DNA from: Bryobacteraceae bacterium
GTDB taxonomy: Bacteria > Acidobacteriota > Terriglobia > Bryobacterales > Bryobacteraceae
Assembly (NCBI GenBank): GCA_028275505.1
Contig: JAPWUP010000010.1
Coordinates: 1-45,924 of the forward strand
Reading direction: 5' to 3'
DNA length: 45,924 bases
Shown here: positions 25,203 through 33,623 of the stretch, in pieces
Position numbering within the stretch: the stretch's first letter is position 1
How the letters are laid out: each line of letters starts with the position of its first letter
Position numbers and translations under genes: made by a program
The notes under the pieces: generated by a model
Told to the model about the DNA's origin: nothing
Databases searched by the model: none
Seen by the model: only the letters and a program-made list of their open reading frames with translations

Positions 25203-26171
25203 ATGGCCCACCGCGAAGCGGTTCGCTCGCGTCCCGCTGTGCTGGATCGGCTTGCCGAACTGGAGGCCGCTCTGGGCTCGGTCATCCGGGGCAAGGCAGA
25301 AGTGATCCGGCTCGCGCTGGTGTGCCTGTTCGCCAAAGGCCATCTGTTGGTGGAGGACGTCCCGGGCGTAGGCAAAACCACGCTCGCCCAGGCGCTGGCC
25401 CGTTCGGTGAACTCGAGCTTCCACCGCCTGCAATTCACGGCGGACATGTTACCCAGCGACGTGCTGGGCGTGACGGTCTATAACGCGAGCACAGGGGCCT
25501 TCGAGTTCAAACGTGGTCCCATCTTCACGAATTTCCTCCTGGCCGATGAGATCAACCGCACGCCGCCGAAGACTCAGTCCGCTTTGCTGGAGGCCATGAA
25601 CGAACGGCAGGTCACTGTGGACGGGCGCTCCTACCCGCTGGCCGAGCCCTTCATGGTGATCGCCACCCAGAATCCCGTCGAGCATCACGGCACCTACCCG
25701 TTGCCGGAATCCCAGCTCGACCGCTTCTTGATGCGCATTCGCATTGGCTATCCCGATCCGTCCAGCGAGCGGGAGATCATCCGCCGCGGCGGGCAGATGC
25801 CCGCGCTGGAAATCCGGCCCGTGCTCACGGCCGAAGAAGTCGTGGAGATTCAAGCCTGGGTGCCCCAGGTGCGCGTGGATGAAAGCCTGGTGGACTATAT
25901 GCTGGCCATCGTGGAAAAGACGCGCACCCACGAGTCCTTCTCGCTGGGCGTAAGCCCCCGCGGCGCTCAGGCGCTCTATCGCGCCACACAGGCCCTGGCC
26001 ATGCTGGAAGGCCGCGATTACGCCGTACCGGACGACGTCAAGCGCCTCGTGATCCCGGTTTTCGCGCACCGCGTGGTGCTGAATCCGCGCGTCATGGTCG
26101 CCCACCGCTCGGCCGACCTGAGCGACCGCATCCTTCAGGAGCTGCTCACGCTGGTCGAGGTTCCGCTGTAA
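25203..26171 (+). CDS. MoxR-family AAA+ ATPase
   Basis: A 322-residue AAA+ ATPase with Walker A VPGVGKTT (53-60), Walker B LLADEINR (112-119), sensor ATQNPVEHHGTYPLPESQLDRF and a C-terminal lid. MoxR proteins are chaperone-like ATPases that usually sit next to DUF58 and VWA-domain genes; none is present here, so this is an isolated member located between the outer-membrane barrel gene and the YchF-like gene. There is no ribosome site; a TATCAT at 25189-25194 would place transcription start at or next to the GTG 25200/ATG 25203 codons, suggesting leaderless translation. I annotate the ATG. Its client is unknown. Confidence 0.9.
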   Translation: MAHREAVRSRPAVLDRLAELEAALGSVIRGKAEVIRLALVCLFAKGHLLVEDVPGVGKTTLAQALARSVNSSFHRLQFTADMLPSDVLGVTVYNASTGAFEFKRGPIFTNFLLADEINRTPPKTQSALLEAMNERQVTVDGRSYPLAEPFMVIATQNPVEHHGTYPLPESQLDRFLMRIRIGYPDPSSEREIIRRGGQMPALEIRPVLTAEEVVEIQAWVPQVRVDESLVDYMLAIVEKTRTHESFSLGVSPRGAQALYRATQALAMLEGRDYAVPDDVKRLVIPVFAHRVVLNPRVMVAHRSADLSDRILQELLTLVEVPL

Positions 26172-26192
26172 GCTGAGAAGGCGGAGCGTTCC

Positions 26193-27263
26193 GTGCGTAC
26201 TGCCATCATCGGGCTGCCGCAGACAGGCAAAACTTCGCTGTTCACGATTCTGACCGGGGCCCAGCAATCCACTCGCCTGGGTACGCTCTCGGCGCGCGTG
26301 GGCATCGCCCGCGTCCCGGATCCGCGGCTGGAAGCCGTGGCGGCGGTCTTCCGTCCCGCCAAAATCACGCACGCCACGATCGAGTATCTCGATACGCCCC
26401 CGATTTCGAAGGAAGCCCTGCGCGATCCCGGCTACCTGGCGGGTCTCCGCATCGTGGACGCCTTTGCGCACGTGCTGCGCCTGTTCCAGGATGATCGCGT
26501 GCCCCACGAGTTCGGCAGCCTGGATCCCATGCGCGACCTCGAGCACGTGGAGACCGAATTGATCCTCAGCGATCTGGCGGTGATCGAGAAGCGGCTCGAG
26601 CGACTGGAAAAGGATCGCAAGAAGGTCAAGAGCGCCGAGCTGGACCAGGAGGCCGAGCTGCTGGAGCGGATCAAGGTCCTGCTCGAGTCCGGGCGGCCCC
26701 TGCGCGAAATGTCGCTTTCCGAGGAACAGGAAAAACGTCTTCGCGGCTTCCAGTTTCTTTCGCAGAAGCCGATGTTGTGGGTCTTGAATCTGGGCGAAGA
26801 GGAAGCGCCGCGGTTGCACGAGATCGAGAACGATTTTCGGTCTCGCATCGGCTCGCGGCCGCGCACGCAGGTGGTCGCGGTGTGCGGCAAGATCGAGGCC
26901 GAGCTCAGCGAGTTGTCGCCTGAAGAAGCGCGGCAGTACCGCGAAAGCTTCGGTCTGCCGGATTCGGGCCTGGAACGACTCATCGCGGCCACGTTCTCCC
27001 TGCTTGGGCTGATCAGCTTCTTTACCGGTTCCCAGCCCGAGGTGCGCGCCTGGACCGTGCCCCGCAACACCACCGCGCTGAAAGCGGCCGGGACCATTCA
27101 CAGCGACTTCGAAGAGCGTTTCATCCGCGCCGAGGTCATTGCATGGAAGGATTTGGTCGAAGCCGGAAGCCTGGCCGCGGCACGCGAGCGCGGCCTGCTC
27201 CGTCTGGAAGGCAAGGATTACATCGTGCAGGACGGCGACGTCCTGCAAATCCGCCACGGCTAG
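26193..27263 (+). CDS. YchF-like P-loop NTPase with C-terminal TGS domain
   Basis: A 356-residue relative of YchF/OLA1. The P-loop is GLPQTGKTS (7-15) rather than the standard YchF GLPNVGKS. G3 is D67-T-P-P70 instead of D-x-x-G. The fourth motif is N-L-G-E (199-202), agreeing with the NxxE of YchF that favours ATP. A coiled-coil insert (about 120-180) and a C-terminal TGS domain (about 275-355, ending YIVQDGDVLQIRHG) complete the layout. YchF proteins bind ribosomes. The sequence differences suggest a diverged paralogue rather than the universal copy. Start GTG 26193 has GGAG upstream. Its stop shares the CTAG tetramer with the stop of lnt. Confidence 0.8.
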   Translation: MRTAIIGLPQTGKTSLFTILTGAQQSTRLGTLSARVGIARVPDPRLEAVAAVFRPAKITHATIEYLDTPPISKEALRDPGYLAGLRIVDAFAHVLRLFQDDRVPHEFGSLDPMRDLEHVETELILSDLAVIEKRLERLEKDRKKVKSAELDQEAELLERIKVLLESGRPLREMSLSEEQEKRLRGFQFLSQKPMLWVLNLGEEEAPRLHEIENDFRSRIGSRPRTQVVAVCGKIEAELSELSPEEARQYRESFGLPDSGLERLIAATFSLLGLISFFTGSQPEVRAWTVPRNTTALKAAGTIHSDFEERFIRAEVIAWKDLVEAGSLAAARERGLLRLEGKDYIVQDGDVLQIRHG

Positions 27264-28723
27264 GCGGACGGGCGGTAACGCGGGATCTGGCCGGCGATCA
27301 AGGCGCCCGCGGCTCCGAGCGCGCACAACAGGACAAACCAGTCGCCCCAGCGGACATAGAGCGTGCGCTCGTCCAGCCACGAGTACGCCACGCCCATGGC
27401 GGCTTGCGTGAACGGCGGAAGCTGTCGCCGGATTCGTCCTGCGGGGTCGATCGCCGCGGTGATCCCGTCGTTGGTGGCGCGCAGAAGCCACCGGCGAGTT
27501 TCCACTGCCCGCATGCGCGCGATCTTCAGATGCTGCTCGCGTGCAGCGGTACGGCCGTACCAGCCGTCATTGGAGATGTTCACCAGAACCTGGGCTCCTT
27601 CGGCGACAAAGCGGCGGACCAGTTCCGGGAACACGGCCTCGTAGCAGACGAAGGCGCCGATGCGGTGTTCGCCCGCCGCCAGCACGACCAGACGCTCGCC
27701 CGCTGCAAAATCGCCCGCCTCGTCACTGACCTTGCGCAGGAATCCGAACGGGCGCGGCACGTACTCGCCGAACGGGACCAGGCGCATCTTGTCGTAGCGG
27801 CCCGCGGGCCGGCCCTCGGGCGAAATCAGCAGGGCGGAATTCAGGGGGGCCCCGGCAGCGTTGTGGGGGACGGCGTTGATCAGCAGCCAGGCCCCGGTAC
27901 GTTGGGCCAGATCGTTCACCATGCCGCGAAAACGGGGATCCGAGTCGTAATACACCGGGGCCGGCACCTCCGGCCAGACGATCAGATTCACCGGACCGCT
28001 TCCCCGCGCCGCGTGTTCGGAGAGCAAGACCAGCCGCTCGTGCTGCCGCAGGATCCAGCTGTCGGTCCAGTCTGCGTTCTCTGGGATCGCCGGCTGCACG
28101 AGCACCGCGGTTTCCTGCCCGGGTTGTGGCGCCGGGAGTTTCGGCAACAGGTACAGGACCACGAGCACGCCCGCCGGCGCGAGCCTTCCAGGAGGCCGCC
28201 TGCGAATTACCAGAGCCAGCGCGGTCCCCATGAGCGCAAACACGAAGGAGACGCCGTAGACGCCCGCGTACGGCGCGGCGCGAGCCGGCAGTTCCATTTC
28301 GATCCCGGCATTTCCCAAGGCCAGCCACGCGAAGCCCAGCGGCCCGTGCGTGCGCTCGATGGCCACCCAAAGGGCCGGAATCGCGAGCACCGCCCAGCGG
28401 TTGGATAACAACGCGCCGGCCAGCAAGCCGAACAATCCCGTGTGCAGGCCTTTGATGAGGGCCAGCAACGCGACCGCAGCCCAGGCTGCCGCCGGGGCAA
28501 GCGAACCGTGAACCGCGAGCGGGTAATGGATCCAATAACAGGCGCCGGCCCAGAAGATCACGCCCGCGATATAGCCCAGCAGGAAACGCTTCCCGGGGCG
28601 AGGTTCGCGATCCAGCGCTACCAGCAGCGGCGCCAGCGAAAGGGGCGCGAGCCAGCTCGCGTCCAAAGGCGGAAACGCCAGCACGAGCAAGACGCCGCTG
28701 GCTGCGGCCAGCAGCAGGTTCAC
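27260..28723 (-). CDS. lnt: Apolipoprotein N-acyltransferase
   Basis: A 487-residue inner-membrane enzyme that adds the third acyl chain to lipoproteins. About six N-terminal transmembrane helices (within 1-195) precede the nitrilase-like periplasmic domain (about 205-450), and a final helix is near 465-480. The catalytic triad is visible as E252 (IVWPEVPAP), K312 (RYDKMRLVPFGEYVP) and C360 (GAFVCYEAVFPEL). Start is GTG 28723, overlapping the lipA stop by 4 bases (GTGA), so it is the last gene of an envelope-related cluster. Its stop overlaps that of the convergent YchF-like gene in CTAG (27260-27263). Confidence 0.95.
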   Translation of the reverse strand: MNLLLAAASGVLLVLAFPPLDASWLAPLSLAPLLVALDREPRPGKRFLLGYIAGVIFWAGACYWIHYPLAVHGSLAPAAAWAAVALLALIKGLHTGLFGLLAGALLSNRWAVLAIPALWVAIERTHGPLGFAWLALGNAGIEMELPARAAPYAGVYGVSFVFALMGTALALVIRRRPPGRLAPAGVLVVLYLLPKLPAPQPGQETAVLVQPAIPENADWTDSWILRQHERLVLLSEHAARGSGPVNLIVWPEVPAPVYYDSDPRFRGMVNDLAQRTGAWLLINAVPHNAAGAPLNSALLISPEGRPAGRYDKMRLVPFGEYVPRPFGFLRKVSDEAGDFAAGERLVVLAAGEHRIGAFVCYEAVFPELVRRFVAEGAQVLVNISNDGWYGRTAAREQHLKIARMRAVETRRWLLRATNDGITAAIDPAGRIRRQLPPFTQAAMGVAYSWLDERTLYVRWGDWFVLLCALGAAGALIAGQIPRYRPSA

Positions 28724-29595
28724 GCCCGGCCTCCTCCGGCCAGCGCCGAGTGTGCTACCAGTTCCGCCATGTAAGAGCTGCGCACGAAAGGTCCGCTGAA
28801 GACCGCCCTGAAGCCCAACCGGAGGCCTGTCTCACGGTAGGCTTCGAAGCGTTCCGGCGGCACGTATTCCGCCACGGGCAGATTGCGTCGGGTGGGTTGC
28901 AGGTACTGGCCGATGGTCACGATGGACACGCCGCAGCGACGCAAGTCGCGCAGGACTTCTTCGACTTCCTCGCAGCGCTCGCCGAGTCCCACCATCAGGC
29001 CGGATTTCACGAGCGTGCCGGCGTTGCGCGCGGCGAACTCCAGTACCGCCAGGGAACGTTCGTAACGGGCCTGTGGGCGCACCCGCGGATACAGTCGCGG
29101 CACTGTCTCCACGTTGTGGTTGAACACGTCGGGTCTGGCTTCGAGGACGGTCGTCACAGCTTCGAGATCGCCGAGGAAATCCGGCGTCAGTACCTCGATC
29201 GTGGCGGCGGGTAGAGCGGCGCGGATGGCGCGGATGGTTTCGGCAAAGTGACCCGCCCCGCCGTCAGGCAAATCGTCGCGATTCACGCTGGTGACCACCA
29301 CGTGGCGGAGATTCATGGCGCGCGCCATTTGCGCCACGTGAGCGGGCTCATTCGGATCCGGAGGCGCCGGATGGCGAGCCTTGGGGACAGCGCAGAAGCC
29401 GCAGCCTCGCGTGCACCGGTCGCCCAGAATCATGAAGGTCGCCGTGCCTCGGCGGAAGCACTCGTGAATGTTCGGACAGCGCGCGGACTCGCAAACCGTG
29501 TGCAGTTCCAGCCGTCGCAGTTCCCGTTTGATTTCATGCAGCGCCACGAAAGCCGTTTCCGGCTTGCGCAGCCATGCTGGCAGGCGCGGTCCCAC
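28720..29595 (-). CDS. lipA: Lipoyl synthase
   Basis: A 291-residue radical-SAM enzyme that inserts two sulfurs into protein-bound octanoyl groups. Both iron-sulfur sites are complete: the auxiliary cluster C35/C40/C46 (CESARCPNIHEC) and the SAM cluster C61/C65/C68 (CTRGCGFC). The C-terminal RSSY motif that binds the auxiliary cluster is present in PFVRSSYMAELV. Start is GTG 29595, two bases after the SPOR gene stop, and it overlaps lnt by 4 bases. No octanoyltransferase (lipB) gene is in the window. Cytoplasmic. Confidence 0.96.
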   Translation of the reverse strand: MGPRLPAWLRKPETAFVALHEIKRELRRLELHTVCESARCPNIHECFRRGTATFMILGDRCTRGCGFCAVPKARHPAPPDPNEPAHVAQMARAMNLRHVVVTSVNRDDLPDGGAGHFAETIRAIRAALPAATIEVLTPDFLGDLEAVTTVLEARPDVFNHNVETVPRLYPRVRPQARYERSLAVLEFAARNAGTLVKSGLMVGLGERCEEVEEVLRDLRRCGVSIVTIGQYLQPTRRNLPVAEYVPPERFEAYRETGLRLGFRAVFSGPFVRSSYMAELVAHSALAGGGRA

Positions 29596-29597
29596 GG

Positions 29598-30248
29598 TCA
29601 GTATTTCCGCACGTAACTGGAACGGAACCCTGCCTCTTCCAGCCGCTGGCGCGTGCGGGCGATGTCGTCCTCGTCCTTGAGCGGCCCCACGAGCACGCGG
29701 AACAGGGTTTCGCTGGGACCGGGCGCGACGAGGGCAGGGAAGCCCTTCCGCTTGAGTACGTCCACCAGGGATTCGGCTTCCGCGCGCCGCACCGCGGCCA
29801 CTTGGAGGAAGGTCTGCCCCGGTGCAGGCTCGGGGTAAGGAGGCGCGCCGGACCCCGCAGCCGTGGCCGCAGCCGAAGGGGGCTTCGCGGCAGGCGTGGC
29901 TTCAGCGGTGGGAGGCGGGGCGGGCGGGGGCGTGGCTGTGGCCTCGGCGCCGGCGGGCGCACCGACCTTCACTTCGCCCGGCTCCAGAGGTTGGCCGGCA
30001 GTGGGCTGCGCCTCGGGCGGATTCTGCGCCACCGGCTCCCCCGAAGCCTTCGGCCTGGCAGCGGGCGATGCCGGCACTTCCTTGGCGGCGTTTTCGCTCA
30101 CGCCGGGCAACTGCCCGGCCGTGCTGCGCCCGAGGTAATAGCCCGCTGAAAATACCACTCCCAGCAGAACGACAAGAAGGAACACGACGGTGAGCAACTG
30201 CGGCGTGCCCAGCACAAGTTCGTATTCGCCTTCTTCGTTACGCGGCAT
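29598..30248 (-). CDS. SPOR domain-containing membrane protein
   Basis: A 216-residue bitopic protein: a short cytoplasmic tail, one transmembrane helix (about 17-38, LLTVVFLLVVLLGVVFSAG), a Pro/Ala/Gly-rich flexible linker (about 45-140), and a C-terminal SPOR domain (about 143-216; FLQVAAVRRAEAESLVDVL, FRVLVGPLKDEDDIARTRQ). SPOR domains bind glycan strands lacking stem peptides and recruit proteins to the division septum. It lies 3 bases after the slipin gene and 2 before lipA. The linker composition is low-complexity, so length may vary between relatives. Confidence 0.88.
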   Translation of the reverse strand: MPRNEEGEYELVLGTPQLLTVVFLLVVLLGVVFSAGYYLGRSTAGQLPGVSENAAKEVPASPAARPKASGEPVAQNPPEAQPTAGQPLEPGEVKVGAPAGAEATATPPPAPPPTAEATPAAKPPSAAATAAGSGAPPYPEPAPGQTFLQVAAVRRAEAESLVDVLKRKGFPALVAPGPSETLFRVLVGPLKDEDDIARTRQRLEEAGFRSSYVRKY

Positions 30249-30251
30249 GGC

Positions 30252-31037
30252 TCATGCGCTGCTCTTTCCGTCCCCCGACGCCATCTTGTCCAGCAAGGTT
30301 TTGACGCTGGTGATGATGTCAATGGGGATGGGGAACACGACGGTGGTGTTTCTCTCAGTCCCGATTTCCACCAGCGTTTGCAGGTACCGCAACTGCAACG
30401 CGACGGGCTGGCGCTGTATCATTTCCGCCGCCATGGTGAGCTTTTCGGCGGCTGTGTACTCGCCCTCGGCGTGGATGATCTTGGCCCGCCGTTCGCGCTC
30501 GGCCTCGGCCTGCCGCGCGATGGCGCGGATCATCTGCTCGGGCAGGTCCACCTGCTTGATCTCGACCATGGTCACCTTGACGCCCCACGGCCCGGTGTGC
30601 TGATCCAGCACGCTTTGCAGGCGCAGGTTCAGCTTCTCACGCTGGCTCAGCAACTCATCCAGCTCGACCTCGCCCAGCACGCTGCGCAGCGTGGTCTGCG
30701 CGAGCTGCGAGGTGGCGTAGAGATAGTTGGCCACCTCGATGACGGCGCGGATGGGATCGATCACCCGGAAATAGACCACGGCGTTGACCTTCACCGTGAC
30801 GTTGTCCCGGGTCACCAGATCCTGCGGCGGCACTTCCAGCGTCTCGATTCGCAGGGAGATGCGGACCATGCGGTCAATGGGCGCGAAGACCAGAATGATC
30901 CCCGGGCCCTTGGGCTGGGGAAGCACACGCCCCAGACGAAAGATGACGCCCCGCTCGTACTCCGCCAGGATCTTGATCGAGGACAGCAGGTAGAGGCCGA
31001 CGATCAGCGCCGCGAACCACCAGATCGAGAACTCCAT
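30252..31037 (-). CDS. Slipin (stomatin-like SPFH-domain protein)
   Basis: A 261-residue protein with an N-terminal membrane hairpin or helix (about 5-24) and an SPFH domain (about 25-190). Signatures include [58 protein letters not shown] and [40 protein letters not shown] precedes the ATG. The gene follows an NfeD-type gene by a single base, the classic NfeD/stomatin partner arrangement in which the protease is thought to act on or with the slipin in the membrane. Probably part of a membrane microdomain. Confidence 0.95.
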   Translation of the reverse strand: MEFSIWWFAALIVGLYLLSSIKILAEYERGVIFRLGRVLPQPKGPGIILVFAPIDRMVRISLRIETLEVPPQDLVTRDNVTVKVNAVVYFRVIDPIRAVIEVANYLYATSQLAQTTLRSVLGEVELDELLSQREKLNLRLQSVLDQHTGPWGVKVTMVEIKQVDLPEQMIRAIARQAEAERERRAKIIHAEGEYTAAEKLTMAAEMIQRQPVALQLRYLQTLVEIGTERNTTVVFPIPIDIITSVKTLLDKMASGDGKSSA

Positions 31038-31038
31038 C

Positions 31039-32325
31039 TCACTCCCCCTTTCCTTGTTGCACGGGCTCCACCCGGAGGGTCAGCCCGCGCACGTCCACAA
31101 CCTTGACCGGCTTGCCGGCTTCCACCGGCTCGCTGCTCACCGCATCCCACAGTTCCCCGTGCACGAAGACCTTGCCCGCAGGGGTCAAGCTGGTGTAGGC
31201 GACGCCGACCTCGTCGATCATTCCTGCCGTCCCGGTAGCCACCTTGCGGGCGCGCGCGCGGACGACCAGCGTCACCAGAAACGAGGTGATCAGGGCAAAG
31301 GGCAAGGCCAGCCCCACCGCCACCGAAAACTTGATGCGCATCTCGGGCAGCGGACTCTCGATCAGCAACATCGCGCCGAGCACCATCGAGACCACGCCCC
31401 CAGCGCCCAGAATCCCGTGAGAGGCAAGCTTGGCCTCCAGGATGAACAGGATCACGGCCAGCACCAGCAACGCTACGCCCACCCAGTTGATGGGCAGCAC
31501 CGAGAGCGCCGAGAGGCCCAGCAGGACGAGAATTCCGCCCAGCACGCCCGGCGCGATCAGGCCCGGAGAACTGAACTCGATGTAGACCCCCAAGGCGCCC
31601 AGCACCAGCAGCGCCAGTGCAATGTTCGGATCGGCGATGGCCGCCAGAATCTCTTCACGCAACGAGCGTTCGTAGGTGACGACGGCGGGCTGCTCCAGGA
31701 CCAGTCTCACCTTGCGACCATCAAAGCGCGTGACCTCACGCCCGTTCAAGCGGGCCAGCAGCTCGGCCTCGTCGCGCACCACAAGGTCCACCAGCTTGTT
31801 GTCCAACGCCTCCTTGTCCGTGAAAGAGCGGGCCTCGAGCACGGCTTTCTCCGCAAGGCCGGCGTTGCGTCCGCGCTTGCTCACGATGCTTCGCATGAAA
31901 GCCGCGGCATCGCTCTGGACCTTCTCGCGCATGACCTTGTCCATCTCGCCGCCCAGCAGAACCGGGCTGGCGGCGCCGGTGCGCGTGCCCGCCGCCATGG
32001 CCGCAACGTCGCCCGCCTGCAAGAGGAAAAAGCCCGCGGAAGCCGCCCGCCCCCCGCTGGGAGTCACGAACGTCACCACCGGCACCGGAGACGCCAGCAT
32101 CTTTTCGACGATCTGCCGCGTTGCTTCGAAAAGGCCACCGGGGGTATTCAGGCGCATCAGGAGGATTTCGGCGTTCTCCCTCTGCGCCTGCGCCAGGGCG
32201 TGAGTCACGATTTCCACCGTGATGGGGTGAACGACACCATCCACGTCCACCGCCACCACCTTGTTCACTGCGCCCTGCGCCCACAGCGCCGAGAGCAGCC
32301 CGAGGATCAGCTTGCTGCTTCGCAA
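31039..32325 (-). CDS. NfeD-type membrane-bound serine protease (ClpP class)
   Basis: A 428-residue protein. A signal or leader (about 1-18) is followed by a ClpP-like protease domain (about 22-210) with catalytic S96 in [10 protein letters not shown], in the same context as the Ser/Lys dyad of PH1510-type NfeD. Four to five transmembrane helices (about 230-350) follow, and a C-terminal OB-fold NfeD domain (about 370-428). The frame is open far upstream into the permease gene; I choose TTG 32325 (reading [14 protein letters not shown]) because it gives a proper leader, although no ribosome site is visible and ATT codons just upstream are possible. Paired with slipin at 30252-31037. Confidence 0.85.
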   Translation of the reverse strand: MRSSKLILGLLSALWAQGAVNKVVAVDVDGVVHPITVEIVTHALAQAQRENAEILLMRLNTPGGLFEATRQIVEKMLASPVPVVTFVTPSGGRAASAGFFLLQAGDVAAMAAGTRTGAASPVLLGGEMDKVMREKVQSDAAAFMRSIVSKRGRNAGLAEKAVLEARSFTDKEALDNKLVDLVVRDEAELLARLNGREVTRFDGRKVRLVLEQPAVVTYERSLREEILAAIADPNIALALLVLGALGVYIEFSSPGLIAPGVLGGILVLLGLSALSVLPINWVGVALLVLAVILFILEAKLASHGILGAGGVVSMVLGAMLLIESPLPEMRIKFSVAVGLALPFALITSFLVTLVVRARARKVATGTAGMIDEVGVAYTSLTPAGKVFVHGELWDAVSSEPVEAGKPVKVVDVRGLTLRVEPVQQGKGE

Positions 32326-32366
32326 TGCAATCTCAATATAGCACCAGCCGGATTGCGTGGCTTCGC

Positions 32367-33620
32367 TTATTCGTAGCGCAGGGCCACCACCGGGTCCAGC
32401 CGCGCCGCTTTCATCGCCGGCCAGACCCCGAAGAACAGGCCGACCATCACGGAGACACCGAAACCCGCGGCCACGGCCCACAGCGGCACTTGCGAGGGCA
32501 GCGAGGGCAGAAGCTTGCCAATGAGCAGGGTTACCGCCATCGCCAGCCCCAGTCCCACGATCCCGCCGCTGCCCGTCAACGCCACCGCCTCCAGCAGGAA
32601 CTGCGCCACGATGTCTTGCCTGCGGGCCCCGATGGCTTTGCGCACGCCGATCTCGCGCGTGCGCTCGGTGACCGACACGAGCATGATGTTCATGACGCCA
32701 ATGCCCCCCACCAGCAATCCCAGCCCCGAAATGGCGAGCGTAGCCAGCACGATGAGACGCGTCATGCTGTCGAATTGCTGCACGATGGAATCCGGGGTGG
32801 AAATGGCGAAATCGTTCGGCTCGCCCGGCGGTGTGCGGCGGATCCGGCGCAGGATGCCTTCCACTTCCTCGAACGCCGCCTGCCGCATTCCCGGGCGCGC
32901 TTTGGCCGTGATGAGGATGCGGTCCTGTTGCGGGTAGCGCAGCCGCGCCGTTTCGAAGGGGATGACGATCTCCTGGTCCTGGCGGTTGCGTCCGAAAAAG
33001 CCTCCCTTGGCTTTGGCGAATACTCCCAGGACCTCGAATTCGGCGCCGTCCACAATGATCTTGCTGCCCACGGCGTTGCCCGCCGGGAACAATACGGCTG
33101 CGATATCGGCCCCAAGCAGCGCCACACGCGCGCCCCGGTGTTCTTCTTCCGGCGTGAAGACGCGACCCGCAGCCAGTTCGCGCGGCGTGATCGAGAAATG
33201 ATTGGCCGTCACCCCGGTCAGATAAAGGCTGTCCGTTTCATAGCCTGGAACGCGCGCCGTCAGCGGCCTGCCGCGAAACACGGGCGGGACGTAAAGCGTC
33301 ACGCTGGCGTCCTGGACCGAGGGACACAGCCGCCGCAAGATGTCGGCATACTCGGGACGAATGGGTTTGCGCCTCTGTTCCTTGGGCGACGGGAACGACT
33401 CCTGCGGATCGCCGCTGGTCTTGTAGACGAAGATGTTGTCCGGTCCCTGTTCCTCGAAGAGCGTGACAATGCCCCGGCGCAATCCGGTCAGCAAGGAGGC
33501 TACCGTCACTACGGTGGTGATTCCGATGACGATGCCCAGGATGGTCAACGCCGACCGGAAGCGATGCGACCACACCGCTGCCAGGGCCATCCCCAGGTTT
33601 TCGCCCCAGCTCAGCCGCAT
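32367..33620 (-). CDS. FtsX/MacB-type ABC transporter permease (2)
   Basis: A 417-residue permease with a transmembrane helix at about 20-45, a large periplasmic MacB-PCD domain (about 50-270) and three C-terminal helices. The FtsX-family loop GVMNIMLVSVTERTREIGVRKAIGAR (split around 310-340) and the ending WPAMKAARLDPVVALRYE are characteristic. Together with the paralogue just upstream (33624-34892) it could form a heterodimeric MacB-like transporter that exports lipids, peptides or lipoproteins mechanically from the periplasm. No ATPase gene is adjacent on either side, so the ATP-binding subunit must be elsewhere. Confidence 0.92.
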   Translation of the reverse strand: MRLSWGENLGMALAAVWSHRFRSALTILGIVIGITTVVTVASLLTGLRRGIVTLFEEQGPDNIFVYKTSGDPQESFPSPKEQRRKPIRPEYADILRRLCPSVQDASVTLYVPPVFRGRPLTARVPGYETDSLYLTGVTANHFSITPRELAAGRVFTPEEEHRGARVALLGADIAAVLFPAGNAVGSKIIVDGAEFEVLGVFAKAKGGFFGRNRQDQEIVIPFETARLRYPQQDRILITAKARPGMRQAAFEEVEGILRRIRRTPPGEPNDFAISTPDSIVQQFDSMTRLIVLATLAISGLGLLVGGIGVMNIMLVSVTERTREIGVRKAIGARRQDIVAQFLLEAVALTGSGGIVGLGLAMAVTLLIGKLLPSLPSQVPLWAVAAGFGVSVMVGLFFGVWPAMKAARLDPVVALRYE

Positions 33621-33623
33621 CGC

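Noticed and set aside
25164-27263. MoxR plus YchF-like gene as a MoxR/VWA-type chaperone operon
   Set aside because: No DUF58, VWA-domain or transglutaminase gene is adjacent; the neighbour is an NTPase of another family.
32326-32481. 52-codon N-terminal extension of NfeD
   Set aside because: It lies mostly inside the upstream permease gene and has no leader character; the protein begins with a signal-like segment from TTG 32325.
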